From NCBI GenBank assembly GCA_009617715.1, contig VTFK01000115.1, forward strand, positions 806,001 through 870,000: 64,000 bases of DNA, written 5' to 3'. Source of the stretch: Plectrocnemia conspersa. Lineage: Eukaryota > Arthropoda > Insecta > Trichoptera > Polycentropodidae. Shown here one piece after another: positions 50,830 to 63,429 of the stretch; positions within the stretch are counted from its first letter, which is position 1, and every line of letters starts with the position of its first letter. The notes below the pieces were generated by a model, which was not told the origin of the DNA, made no database searches, and was given only the letters and a program-made list of their open reading frames with translations. Position numbers and translations under genes: made by a program.

Positions 50830-51110
50830 TTTTTAAACAGCATTCGATAAAGTTCTTAATGTAGGATCATAAAGATAAAATTAGTGTCCTACTTTTCATT
50901 TTTATTTAATCAATATTATATATGCGGCTATCGTTAATTTAGAATACATATTTTATGCTGATGACCTAAAATTGTATTTACATAAATGCGTATGTCGCTA
51001 AAGAGATAATTGATTGACAACCGACTTATCAATGCAAATTAATACGCTGTCTTTTTGATCGCCTTCTTACATTTTACAGATCTTCTAGCATAATAGAATT
51101 CCCATATATT
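50830..51110 (+). pseudogene. LINE reverse transcriptase fragment
   Basis: Plus-strand sequence reads TAFDKVL (about 50836-50857), corresponding to the SKAFDKV block, then after a frame change LINIIYAAIVNLEYIFYADD continuing LKLYLH (about 50905-50985), with the catalytic YADD box. Decayed continuation may run to about 51540, where a 62-codon frame lies. Stops separate the blocks. Of Jockey/CR1 type, like the 33.0-33.7 kb copy. Confidence 0.75.
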
Positions 51111-52100
51111 TAGGTACAAGTGTTATAACTATTGTAGATAAAACTAATAAATACATTTCTTAGCTCACTTTTTAATCTAAAAAAGACCTATATTCTTGTA
51201 AGCTACTTTTACTTACGAAAATTTTGTTAAAAAGATATATTCGAAAAAACTTGTAAATAGTACAGAACTTATTAAAGATTACATCTACAATTTCTTATTG
51301 GGATGAAAGCTAAACCTTTTGTTCTAAAATTTAGTTGATGATACTGTCCTAATAAATGTTTAGCTTTGGTTCTTATGACAGAACCTTTACAACAATTAGA
51401 ATTTTACCCAAAAATGCCTGTTGCTTTTTTTTTCGGCTTATAAAGAGAGCCAATATACTTATTTATGTTAAAAGTAATTTGAACACAGTGAAAACAAACA
51501 TAAATTATCAACTACTAGACTATTTATTGTTTTTTTTTAAATAATGTCTTGACAATGTCAATGTTAAAGTTACAAATTTATATTTGCTAAATGCGATGTA
51601 TTCTATGGTTTATTATTTACGAAGTAAAAATTTTATATCAAACCTGGCATATGGCGTCCTTCCGTCGCATCGCAACCCGCTGATTCACGTTCTAACGTAA
51701 CATCAAGATGTTAAACAATTTTTTTTTTCATTAAGCACATTGTTTTATTTGTATTTAGTTACTTGGATTTAAATACTGTATTTTGAGAAGTTGCTATATT
51801 TGACAGGAAAAAGGGTAAAAACCCAGCATATAAAAAAATGCAGATAGATCTAGTACCTGGCTTTTTTTTATATATTCTATTCTTTTTACCAAAAAATGTA
51901 GTCATATTTGCAAACAAATTTGTGTTAACGACCCCTTTTTGCGGATTTTTCTTTTCTTAAAATATTGACTTTTTATTTCAGAGATGAGAGATTTTTATAG
52001 TATTTTAATTAACTAAACACTGAAATTTTAGCTATAAATTATTAAATTGTTTTTATATGTGACAAAGTATTAAATATTTTATACTATAAATTTAATACAA
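51110..52100. other. AT-rich stretch with no gene seen
   Basis: Apart from possible decayed LINE tail (to about 51540) and a short balanced patch at about 51640-51710, nothing recognisable. Confidence 0.4.
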
Positions 52101-52107
52101 TTCTGGC

Positions 52108-52180
52108 GAATCACAGATGCGGATGCTGGTGGGCCAATTGCATCGCTTCATGGTCCAACCAACAGAAATGTACCCTGAGG
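52108..52180 (+). repeat. Dispersed repeat, inverted relative to 18930-19042
   Basis: TCACAGATGCGGATGCTGGT, CCAATTGCATCGCTT and CCAACC-AACAGAAATGT match, with scattered differences, the reverse complement of 18930-19042. The two copies are about 33 kb apart and inverted. Confidence 0.75.
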
Positions 52181-52199
52181 TTTAAAATATGTTTTTTTA

Positions 52200-55100
52200 C
52201 TGCAAGGTAAAAACTTTCAATGATCGTTAATACAAAGGGTATGTGACAATAGTGGTTTATGCTCAGTGGACGCATTGGCTATTGCGCTAACTTTACGCAC
52301 AAAAGGGTAGTTTCTTCGGTGCTTACAAGCGTTTAATGGAACAGATGTACTAACCCAGGTAGTCCATGAAATATTTAAATTATTATGCAATTGTTTAGCA
52401 AATAGCATTTTTTTTATTGTTAGGCCTTTTGTCAACGAATTGGTTCTTTTTTTTTCATAAAATTTAAAACAGTCATTTGAATGATCTTTCACGGAAGTGT
52501 TGATTGAAACGAATGACTTAAATACAGTTTTTTTTTACCTACTTAAGGTTTTGATCGATGGTTGTAATGCGTTGAGAAATGCTGATCGTTTCGAATTAAT
52601 TATTGTCATATACAAAAATATTTGAATAGCATTTTGTTTATTGTGCTTTTAACATGTATTGCAAGTAGTTGTTTTTCAAGGTCAATTCATCTTAATTATA
52701 AATCTACTCTGCGAATACTATGTGTAATGTATTTTGTATATAAATATAATAAAATATGAGCACTACAATAGTTTCAAAAAAACAATATGATTTTAATGAA
52801 AATAATTCATATTTTTATGTTTAAAACAAGGCTTTCTAATATTTTTAATAAAAATAGTTATAAATAAATAAAAATTACTTAATTAAATTAAATAAATTAA
52901 AGCTTTATTTATAAAAAAAAATCTGTTTCTACTTCTCATTTCTTTTATGATTATTTTAGTACAAATTTCATGTGTAATGTATTTGCAAACTTAATAAATA
53001 TACAGTGTGTTTCATATTATGAAATATATATTGCTACAATACATTAAAAAATGTTACGTTTCGAATTTGGATTAAAAATTCCATGCACACGCCATAACGT
53101 AAAAAGTGCGCACGCAATGTAACTATTTGCTTGTATTTTCGGAAATGCGAATGCTCACATGTATAATTATGTTAAAGCTTCTGTTAAAGTCGAATGCTGA
53201 GTTTATGGCCGAAATGCATCGATAAATTATCGGAAACATGTTAAAGGATAATTTTTTTCCCGAAGATAAAGCTTCTTGTCACGTTGCGCGCAGGGCTTTT
53301 GTCCGCCGCCTTACAACAAGCATTTTCGCTGATTCTATTTTACATTTAAAGTATTAACATTTTTAAACCATATACATCAATTTTATTTTTCGTATCATAC
53401 AAGTGCATTTAATTCATAAATAATAACTAAAATCAGGGCTGTTAATTTAATTTACTAATTGAAAATTAGAACACGAACGAACGATAAATGTTTCAGACAT
53501 CTTCAGCCGTTATGGCAAATAACGTTTAGTCAGTTCGGTGTTTGAGTGTTTTTATAGCAAAGTCAGGATTTGATTTAAACTAGTTTAATCTAAATGTTTA
53601 AATGGATCGTAGCACAAAGTAACGCGAGACAGCGTCGGCAATAAATTTTCTTGGCGTGTCTTGAACGTGTTCTCTCATTTGTAGCAATGATTGAATGGCT
53701 TCTGGAATTCTTATTTTGGAGTCAAACATGGTCACTTCTTCTTTCGTTTAAATTTCTATAAATCAAATAAAAATGGTTTAATTTATCAATATGACATTAT
53801 AGATTAACTGCAATTACATAAGTAATAGTCAAGTTTTAATATAAAAAAATGCCATTTGAAATAAAATAATTTCACCACTGACTTTAATGTCAACGAAATC
53901 ATGTAATTAATTTTTATTTCATGTAAGAGAAAACACCAGAAGTATATTGTTTCTTTAGTCGTCATTTCACTTGACTGGAGAGACTAAAATCTGAACGAAA
54001 TTACTCATGAGGTGTTTCGAGCGTTAACCGAGCAGCCGGCGGCAGAAACGCAAAAAAGACAATTAAACGTAAATTACAGTTATAATGTCATGCCGGCATG
54101 CGCTAAGAGGTCTTTGCAATTGTCCGATAAGAAGAGTCGGCAACCCTGAGAGGGAATTGGGCACGAAACAAAACTGCCGAGATCCTCGGTGGCAGAGTTA
54201 CTGCACACTGCAAGAATTTATGTGGTGCGATGCAACAGAACGGTCTCGGTCGAGCATGCAAAAAAAAATGGGTAAGTCGGTGACTTATCACCTCACATTT
54301 GGCATAAGCAGCCCTCGGTGTGACGCCTTTTACCGTTCTACATATAAAATCGAGACAAGATCGACTCACATCTCTTTAAACATCGCCGAATAAGTGAAAT
54401 TCTCACTAAGGGAGATGTTTTGGCAAAAGCTGTAAATGGTTTCATGACGTAGTTAACTACAGTATCTTTTCTTTTTGATGGTCACGTGCAACAGATTCTG
54501 GCACCAAAACATTGACATTTCTCTGGCATGAATCAGGGTGTAGATTTTTTTATACATGGATGTATTACGTTAGAGCAACACACCAAATTCATATTCATTC
54601 TTTCCAATGTAACATTTCAAGAATATTTTTAAAAATAAAGAATAGAAAAAATACAATGTATGCAAATATAATTGTTATAAATGGCATAAATTTAAAATTA
54701 TATAGTTGAACAATTTTTGAAAAAATATATTTTATGGTGGTTAGTGGGTTAAGTACATTTTAACCAAAATTTATTTGATCTGGTATTTTGTGTTGTTCAT
54801 TTGACACAAGAAATGTTCTCTGTGTACCGTTTCACAGATAACATCAAGACAAGGTCGGTTCATTTTTTATCTTATTCATTACGATCGTCGGTCTCTCCGC
54901 CCCTTGATTGAGAACCCGCTAATTGGATTTCGCCCAGATTTGCAACCCCACCGAATTACTATCGAGTGCAAAATCGCGATCGTAAATTTTGCACGTTCCT
55001 CTCGCACAGGTATGACTTTCTTCATAAGCGCCTTATATGTAGATACCGTTTCCAGACACCTTTTGAGCTACACTAGAAGTTCAATGGTGATATTTCCCAT

Positions 55101-55500
55101 AAAGAACTCAACTCGGCGCGATCGACCTCAACAACACATAAATCAAGATACAATACATCACTTACGCACTATAATTTGCACTTGTGAGATAGATAGAAGA
55201 GCTAAATCTGTGCTTATATCTTTTTCTCGCGCTCGTCGTATATATTACATTAAAGCGCACACGTATAAAGCACAGCTTTGTGATTTTTTTTTCACGCATG
55301 AAATGCGTTAAATAGAATATATTAAATGCTTACGTGTAATTTATATCTAAAAAATACAAATAAAACACATAATATAAAGTTTTTATATTTTTTTATTATT
55401 ATTATGTAGTGATACAGTACTTTGAATTTTGAGATACAAATTTGCCTTTTACGAGTAATTCAAAAATATATTTTTTAAAACTAGTAATCACTAGACCATG
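52200..55500. other. No gene seen; balanced islands at about 53080-53350 and 53940-55320
   Basis: The second island carries open frames on both strands (54085-54393 plus, 54103-54369 minus) and a 135-codon plus-strand frame (54904-55311). None shows a recognisable domain, and the overlapping antisense frames argue for low stop density from composition. Candidate regulatory region at most. Confidence 0.35.
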
Positions 55501-55639
55501 GTTTTTCGAACTTTTCCTGTAATTAAACAGTTCGTAAATCCAAAAATTTTAACAGAACCCTTGTTTATATGGTAGGGTATTTTTAATATATGTTTTAAAT
55601 GCATCTAAACTTGTCCAATCTGCCGCCTTTATGATCTAT

Positions 55640-56300
55640 GTTTCGAACGAATAAACGAATTTTAGTTTTTTCTGAGATACCTCTGTCTTTTAAAAACTGT
55701 GCAAGCTAAAACATTTTGCCATTTCTTATTTCGAGTTCGCAACTTCCATTTTTTATTATTAAATATTTATGAAACTTACTACTGCTTGTAGTTGTTTCAT
55801 TTTTTTGTGGTTGATAATCATGACTTTGGTCATGGATCTGTGGTGTCATCATTGTATTTTAATTAATTTGCTGACATTTCATCGATACACATCCGTTCTC
55901 ATTATATATTATCCGTAGATAATAAATAGATCAGATGAAAAATGCATCCTTTTCTGCTTTAAATAATTCTGAGCAATACTCTTTTAATCTTTGTAAAACT
56001 TTATCGAGATCCATGTTGTTGTTTCCTAGGCTTTCTTCAATTACCCAAGGTTTTGGGTGAAACTTGCGAGTCAGTAATTTTATCGTTTTAAATAATTTTT
56101 TGTTGAATTTTTATTTGTATTTGCTTTAATTTTTCCACAGATAATATTTAGGTATTTATTTTGTCACCTCTCCAGTTTCTCTTAACTTCTCTTAAATATG
56201 TGCATAACATTATTTATCTTTCTCGGTTATTATACCGGACTGTTTCAGTTGTTTCCTTTTTTTGATCAATTTTTATATTTTATCAGTGATTTAGGCAGAC
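55640..56300 (-). pseudogene. Internally deleted LINE: linker plus post-RT segment
   Basis: On the minus strand, LTRKFHPKPWVIEESLGN and DKVLQRLKEYCSELFKAEKD (about 55960-56085) resemble the linker before reverse transcriptase in many insect LINEs (family pattern with RWKEYCEELF). About 200 bp further on, NGSCELEIRNGKM and LAQFLKDRGISEKTKIRLF (about 55650-55780) match the post-RT region (family pattern EIRRRI then IWKDRGIS-x-x-TKIRLV). The polymerase core between them is absent, so this copy has a large internal deletion. Confidence 0.65.
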
Positions 56301-56520
56301 GTCTTTTTTTTATTTCCCAATTATAATTTTGTTCTTATCTATATTTTTTTCTTATTAACTAAAAAATGCTTATTAAATAATTATTCAAAACACAACACAT
56401 AAAATATTAGTAAAGTATGTTCTTAATGACTTTATATTGCATCTTTGAATTGCAAATCTTCTTTAAAAATCTTCTATTCCGGGACTTGGGCTACGTTGCA
56501 GTACAATTTTAATATATTTG
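56300..56520. other. AT-rich spacer
   Basis: No feature seen between the LINE remnant and the split foldback element. Confidence 0.4.
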
Positions 56521-56524
56521 TTCA

Positions 56525-57870
56525 TATTTTACCCAATAGGAGAGCGCAAAATACAATTATCCCTTTTCAGAAGTAAAAATCCACGTCAAAAGCAATAAAA
56601 TAGTACCGTCACACGGTGGGGTATTTGCTCGAACTGGGCGGCCAAAACTCGATTATGAAAATTTAAGCCAAGTTAAAAAAAATGTGGCTCTGTAAAGCTG
56701 ATAATTTTGCGCATAATAATCAATAATTCCCCCACTCCTTGTACAACGCTAGCGCCCCCACGATCGGTCGGAAGTCAGTCATCCCTTCGAGTGCACGCAT
56801 CGTTTTCTCGGCGTCGAAAACATACTTGTACATTGGACAATTATTATTATTTTATTTGAGTACAGTTAAAAATCCAAACCATTGATTGTGATAAATCAGT
56901 GTTTCTACGTTTCATAGATATTTCTTGCAGTTGCTGTCATATTAAACACACAATATTGTTTTGAATAAGTACTTTTTCCTAATTTTTTTTATAATTTTGA
57001 GTTCATTAGTTATATTTCCCATAACTTTTTAGTTTAGATTTTATATACAATATAAAGCATAGGTCTTTCTCTTTATGACACATGTAAAATTGGCTGCGGA
57101 TTTTTGCGGTTTTAACACATTGCATACCATTATTCTTAAAAATGGGACGGGGCTTAGTTGCGAAAGTTAGGACCTAAACGTTTTAAACTATTATAACTTT
57201 TTAATTAGGTGACGTGTTAACGTCAAATTTAAAATACAGTTTTTTAATGATTATGATTTTTTAATAATATAATTACCATGGTAGAATCAGTAAACCTCAA
57301 ATTGTAGATCACGTACTAATAAAATAAAATAAAAAAATATTTAGAATCACAAAATATACACATATTTAAAAATGAAGACGATACAGAGTTTAATAAAATA
57401 CTAGGCAAATACTTTTTCTTATTAAAAAAACAGCAAATATCAAGCTTTGTGACATATACAATTTATTTTTTATTTTTAACACTTGACGCGGCGAAATTCG
57501 CAAGACCGTTCAACACGGAATTCCTCTTTCTCGGGCCTCCAATTTATGAAATACTTTAAATACTTATTAAAATAAAATCGCATGAATTATTTCATGAAAA
57601 ATACAAAATATTTTTTTAAAGTTTTTTTTTAAAAAAACATTTTTTTTCTACAATGTATTTTTTAGCACTTATATTATTATATATTTGACTAAAAGCACTT
57701 ATGGATTCAATTAAAATTAAGAAATATCAACTAAAATGGCCGCGCAGATCGGGTCAAATACCCCACAGTGCGTCGCCGTCGTATTGGGAACGCTCACCGC
57801 AACGGTGCAGACACGATTTTATTGTTTTTGACGTGGATTTTTGAAAGTACTACCTAGAAAGAGGGTGATT
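56525..57870. mobile_element. Foldback MITE split by a DNA transposon
   Basis: The outer arms, about 56525-56611 and 57771-57870, share TTTTCAGAAGTAAAAATCC, ACGTCAAAAGCAATAAAA and inverted GATTTTATTG/TTTTTGACGTGGATTTTT with the foldback element at 28435-28705. The two halves are separated by the element at 56612-57770. Outer boundaries are approximate. Confidence 0.7.
56612..57770. mobile_element. Non-autonomous DNA transposon with CACxGTG ends, possibly Transib-like
   Basis: This 1159-bp element has ends CACGGTGGGGTATTTG (left) and CACTGTGGGGTATTTG (right, reversed), continuing as imperfect inverted repeats through a GCGGCCA block at about 34 bp. It is flanked by CGTCA (56607-56611) and CGTCG (57771-57775), an imperfect 5-bp target duplication. 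Transib elements have CACWRTG-type termini and 5-bp GC-rich duplications, so that class is a reasonable guess; CMC-type elements are the alternative. No transposase remnant was found inside. Confidence 0.75.
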
Positions 57871-57899
57871 TTGAGAGCAATTCTTTGCTCTTTTATTTT

Positions 57900-58500
57900 T
57901 TTACCTTATACATGAAATACATAAGTATATATGTCAATATATATATCTCAAACAACTGTAGTTTAGTTCCTATTCATTATTTAAGGTCAGTCTTTTTTTA
58001 TTAATATATTATAAATTAGGGTACGATGGTCTTAATTTAATATATATAAACAAAAAAATACCAATAATACATTTAAGCTGTAGTTCTGAAATTAACTCAA
58101 GTTTATATGTATTATTTTATAATTACATAAATTAATATAAAGACTAACATTCGTTAAATAAAATAAAATCTCTACCACGAAACAGTTCTATAAAAATTAT
58201 AAAAATATAGGTTAATTTGCAAAACTCAGTCTTTCGAAACTACGTTTATGTCAGTATGATTTCTTTGTAAATTAAAATAATTACTAAATATTTTTATTGA
58301 GCAATTATTGCTGCATTTTAAAAAAGACTCTTTAGCTAAGAAAATATTTTTATAATAATTTTAAATATTAATTAACTAATTGAATGCGCAATAAGAGTAG
58401 TATACCTAATAGCTTTGTATACCGTAAAACTATTTTGTATATTTACTATATATTAAAAATATTATTAAATAGACCTAAAAATAATTGCAAGGTATCATAT
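57900..58500. other. AT-rich stretch with no gene seen
   Basis: Nothing recognisable. The short open frame from 58384 runs into the left arm of the hairpin at 58508 and is not a gene. Confidence 0.4.
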
Positions 58501-58507
58501 TTTTCAA

Positions 58508-58670
58508 GGGATTCATCGCGATTTTTACTTACTTTTATTCTATATTTCGGCTGCGATTTTCCAGCCATGATCACTAATTATCCATAACTGTTACGAATAA
58601 TTCGTGATCTTGGCTGAAAAATCGCAGCCGAAATATAGAATAAAAGTAAGTGAAAATCGTGATGAATCCC
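58508..58670. repeat. Long hairpin, 72-bp arms with 19-nt loop
   Basis: Left arm 58508-58579 begins GGGATTCATCGCGATTTTTA; the right arm 58599-58670, reversed, begins GGGATTCATCACGATTTTCA. About five mismatches in 72 bp are seen, clustered outside a perfect core around TATTTCGGCTGCGATTTT. A transcript would fold into a long hairpin. It may be a foldback transposon remnant, a small-RNA-type hairpin or a recent inverted duplication. Confidence 0.93.
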
Positions 58671-58679
58671 GATATTTCA

Positions 58680-61600
58680 AAAATAATTTTACTCACGAAA
58701 ATCTGAAAATCCATATTATATATTTATATTTATGTATGTAAGAAAATTAAATACATACAATTATAAGTTATTGCGTACCTAGTAATACTTAACAAAATAA
58801 ATCACAATATTTATTCGACGCAATGTTTGTAAATAATTTAAATTAAATATTATACGCGAGCAGAGTCTCGCACTTAAGCAGATTATTCGTCGTTATCTCG
58901 ACAATTTATGATCACTTAAGAGTGTTAACGATATGAGTTATTGTCTTTCTAATCCCGAGATTCGCCGGTTTGTTTTAGTTTGCGTTCGAACATTCAACAT
59001 TGTTCATTCATAACTGAAATGCCAAACGCCCTCGTTAACAACCATATTTATGAACATATTCCGCTATATTGCGTTTTATCTGCGCTTCGAGCTGGCGTTG
59101 ATTATGTACAATTAACGTTACAAATTGACCGTTAAACACAGACCATTAAGCGAGCATTTTTCCAAAGGTTAAAGATGACACACGATGGGGGTTTTATATT
59201 TATTTAATGCGAGTATAAACGCTGAACGTTATCAGTGGTTAGAGAGAGGTTTCCAGTTTGTGTGAAATACAGGAAGAGAGGAGGAATATGAAAGCGGGCA
59301 TGTCCAGTAAATCACAAAGCACATTAACAACGAGAGCGATAAAAAGGTTACCGTAATGCGAAACAAGTGTCGTAAAAGAGAAAAGTAAAGGAAAACACGG
59401 TCGTAAAGCATCTCGCAACACTTTTAGTTCGAATGTTCCCCGCATTGTGGTAGTGGCCGCAAAAATGACCACTTGTTTGTTCGTTGGTTTACCGAGAAAC
59501 ACCGGTGATAAAATCTCTATTGTGCACAATGGTATGCGATTTGTTTTGAAATTATTGCAGTGTATGGAAAAACGAGCGTTAGATTTTTATGGTTATGTTT
59601 TTTACATGCATGAGTACAGACGAAAACTATTTAATGACTGTGAGCTCTATTTAACTATTTCGCATATTGAATTATTATATAATGCAACATTTTATCACCT
59701 GACAAAACAACGTGAAAAATAATAAATAGGATAATATTGCTTTTATTTATTTAGAAATGTGATTTTTTACCCATTATAAGTCGATGAATAATATTTATTT
59801 ACTATAAACACACTATGCCAATTTTAAAAATTACCTGAATTTTCTAATGGATTTTAAAAAAAGCCACCGATAAAATTCTAAGCTCATGCAATTATCACTG
59901 AAGTGCTTGTCAATGCAATTATCTAGATATTTGTGTCAGGTGTGTTTATTTTTATTTTTTAAGCAAAGTTCGTTAATAATTCATTTTTGTGCAACAATTT
60001 AGCTCGTCGCGTATAATTTGTATATGTTAATTACATGTAAATATTACCATGGGTGTGACAGAAGGCAATCCCAGATGCATGTGTTTTTTTAACCGTTTAC
60101 AACAGACTGCAAAAATAAGCTCTATTTTGTTTAATTGCTTTACGATTTAAAAGGCAAATATTTAGATTTTTACACATGTAAATTTGGCTAAATTCTTTTC
60201 GACCGTTTTCAGACCTGCCGATTTAATCCCTTCATGGGGGTCTAGAGGTCTAATTTTTATATAGAGTTAATGAACTTGAAGTATTGCTAAAAAATCATGA
60301 ATATTTTTATCACGTAAGTGATGCAAAAAAACACAATATCATGAGTAATTCAAAACAAGTAATAACTCAATGTAATATAGTTTATTAGATCGCAAAAGAT
60401 AAAATCAATCATGATTGCCCTTGTTCAAATGTAAATTTTCTGTTCGATTCAATTTATAAAATGAATAGTCCAACAACATAATCGTATCAATTTGTCAAGA
60501 ACAGTGACAAGTACGAATTTAACTTGTATAAGTATTAATCACATCGCATGCTATGTTCATAAAGGTAATTTCCTGAAACAATTTACAACAGATTGAGTTC
60601 GAACTTATGATGTATGTCTAGCAAGAACGTCACAACTAGGTGGTCTTCTTGTCTCGCTGAATTTCCCACAATCAATTTGCTTCGGAACAAAAAGCACGTG
60701 TATGTGTGTCTCCTGGGAATAAATCAGCGTTAATCTCATTACCTTGTCAATATAATAAGCGTTTTTAACCGTTTTGTGTAAGCAATGAGAAAAACTATAT
60801 CGCGGCTCTTTTGATCCTGGCGCCTCGCCGGGAAGCCGAAGTCACGTAACGAATGTTAATTAACAAATAAACTCGAACACTTATCCGTCAATGTGAACAC
60901 TGCGACAACTTAACAGCAGGAGGAAACTGGAAAAACTATTTCAGGTAAATATATTATTTAATGACGCAAACAAATTAAAAAATCGACGAATGATAAGGAC
61001 ATATCATTTCAATTTCGTCATATTTCTTAAGTGATATATATAACATGTGGTCTTGAATTATCTTGGTGCAATATTTATTATCAACTTGATTTAATATGTA
61101 AGTCTATTTCTTATTAACATTATTTTAGTAAATTTATTTATTTTAATTAAATAATTTTATACCTTTTTATTTTAAATAGCTATTTATAAATGCAAAAAAT
61201 AGTCATTTAGCTAAATTTATTGAATAAAATAATAATAATAGGAGATGATACATAGAAAAAAAACATAAAGAATTATTAAATTCAGGACTGACAGTCGATC
61301 AGGTATTTTACAAAAATATCTTGAACTAACATTGCAGACAAAATTTATAAGATTTATTTGTAAAAATCCTCAACTTCTTTAACAATGTTATAGCAATACT
61401 ATATTTTAATTTTTGCAATTAAGGTCATCATTACGTATTGTAAAAAATATCTGATTTTTTATATGATGAGCTTTGAGTAGACTAATACTACCACCATTGG
61501 TAAAAAAGCTGTAAGCATTTTGTAATTATTAAAGGTTATACTTTAAAGCAAATTTTAATAAAAAAAATATTGTTCTTACTTTAAAGATATATCTTGTTTT

Positions 61601-61680
61601 TAGTAGTGATCATGTTTAAATTGTAGATATTTTTAAAATTTGTATTTTTATTTTATAAAATGATGCTGATATTTTACATC
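58680..61680. other. No gene seen; balanced islands at about 58850-59720 and 60500-60960
   Basis: The first island has overlapping frames on opposite strands (59239-59529 minus, 59447-59722 plus) with no recognisable domain. 59900-60960 is of intermediate composition. 60960-61680 is AT-rich. Candidate regulatory DNA only. Confidence 0.35.
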
Positions 61681-62250
61681 ACTCAGTAGACAGCTCGTGA
61701 TGTTAAATATCGATCAGATAGCAGTAACAAACGTTTGGCTTTCTCTGTTATATAGTCTCCAGTGGCGGCGCATGTCAAAAGCGGACAGATTGTCCGCGTA
61801 TCGCCTAATAACAAGCCCTGACGCCGGTATGGCACGCGGGCCGCCTTTTTTTACCGCTGCCTCGTACGAGACTGACGCCGACTAATATGCCATACACGAC
61901 TGCAATACACAATTAAACAAAGCCTCTGAACGATATGCTCGGACTTAAATTCTCTTAAATTCCACGCCATTCCGACTTGCTCCGTTTTTGTCAATTGTTT
62001 GTTTTTGAGACACGCCACGTCGTTTGCTGCCTGCTGATTTGCTTTCAGACGGCGTATATCGCAAGTTTTTCTCGTGCACACAATAAATCGACAATATTCT
62101 CACGAATCAAACGCTACATATTTTTTGAGGTTTGGAGACATATTTTAACCTTTCAAAAAAATTCTGAATACTTTTGTGATGAAAATGCTGTTTTCGATTA
62201 AATTTATCATTCGCTTGCATTGAAAGTATGGTCAAGCAGCATTGTGAAAA
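61680..62250. promoter_or_regulatory. Balanced-composition island, candidate regulatory DNA
   Basis: Distinctly GC-richer than its surroundings, particularly 61755-61890, which contains CGGACAGATTGTCCGCG (interrupted inverted repeat CGGACA/TGTCCG at about 61780-61797). Open frames on both strands overlap and are unrecognised. Confidence 0.25.
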
Positions 62251-63420
62251 GTGAGCAAAAAACGAAAAAATTGATATTTTATTTGATATATGCTTACTAA
62301 GTAGCCATATAAATTTAATACACAAAATCCAACTAGTTTAATTGAAAAACTTTGATTTTATGGTAATAAATACATACTATTTTTTCTTAATATTTTGCAT
62401 AAGTTGTTAAACGAGACTTATTTTAGAAGTTTAAAATACATTTGCACGTAATATATTATATTAATCACATATTTGCTGCAAGAATCTTGCTTTAGTAAAG
62501 TTTGAATACGACCTGCGCGTCGATGTCTCTTTAGATTTCAACGCATGGGTGCTTATGAAACTGGATTTTAAATTTTTATTTTTTATTTTATGTACTTTTT
62601 GTAACTATTGTGTTGATTTTTTTTATATATATAGTGAGTTCTTTTAGTTTTCTAATACATTTTCTACTAAGATATGTAGAGAAATATATTTTTTAAATAG
62701 ATACGCATACATATAAATAATGGTATTTTGTAATACAATTATACGCTGTTTTAAAACCTACTATTAATTTAAAGGTTTCTTGTTGATTTTAATTTTTAAA
62801 TAAACAATAAAATATTGTGATTGTGGTAATATTAAAATATTATTGATCATTTTTTTTATTGTTAATTACTTTATTTGTAAACTTTATGTTTGATATAAAA
62901 CCTACTAAACTCTGTTTGTCTTGAAACAACGTTAATATTTATGTAAAATATTATACTGTCGAGATATTAAATTATTCACTAAGTGATCTTTGATTGATCA
63001 CTAAGTGAATAAATAAATTAAATAAATGTAATTATGGGGGTGGTTAAATTGATTAACATGACCTTATTTTCATAATATATCTAAAAAAAAAATTGTATTT
63101 AAGTATTTCGCAGCACTTTTAAAATTTTTTTTATACATGAGTGATTTTTATTATTTAAAATTCTATACACCCTAGAATTCTTTAGCACAATTCTTTAATT
63201 AAAAGTCTAGCTTTTTAGATTGATTTTTTAATAAAAGTCCATATCTTTACTCTGTATATGAAAATGTCGAAAATATAACAAATAACTAGTTACACTCTTA
63301 GCTAAAAGATAATGTTTAAAAAGGGTTAGAGATTAGAAATCTCATTCTAATTTCAATTTGAGTTTTTAATTCTTGTGATGAGTTCCATTTCTTATTCACT
63401 CATTTACTTGTACTATGTGA
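62250..63420. other. AT-rich stretch with no gene seen
   Basis: No credible coding sequence; contains the small perfect hairpin at 62972-63012. Confidence 0.4.
62972..63012. repeat. Perfect 17-bp inverted repeat
   Basis: Arms TTATTCACTAAGTGATC (62972-62988) and GATCACTAAGTGAATAA (62996-63012) are exact reverse complements with a 7-nt loop. Confidence 0.95.
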
Positions 63421-63429
63421 CTCTTACTA

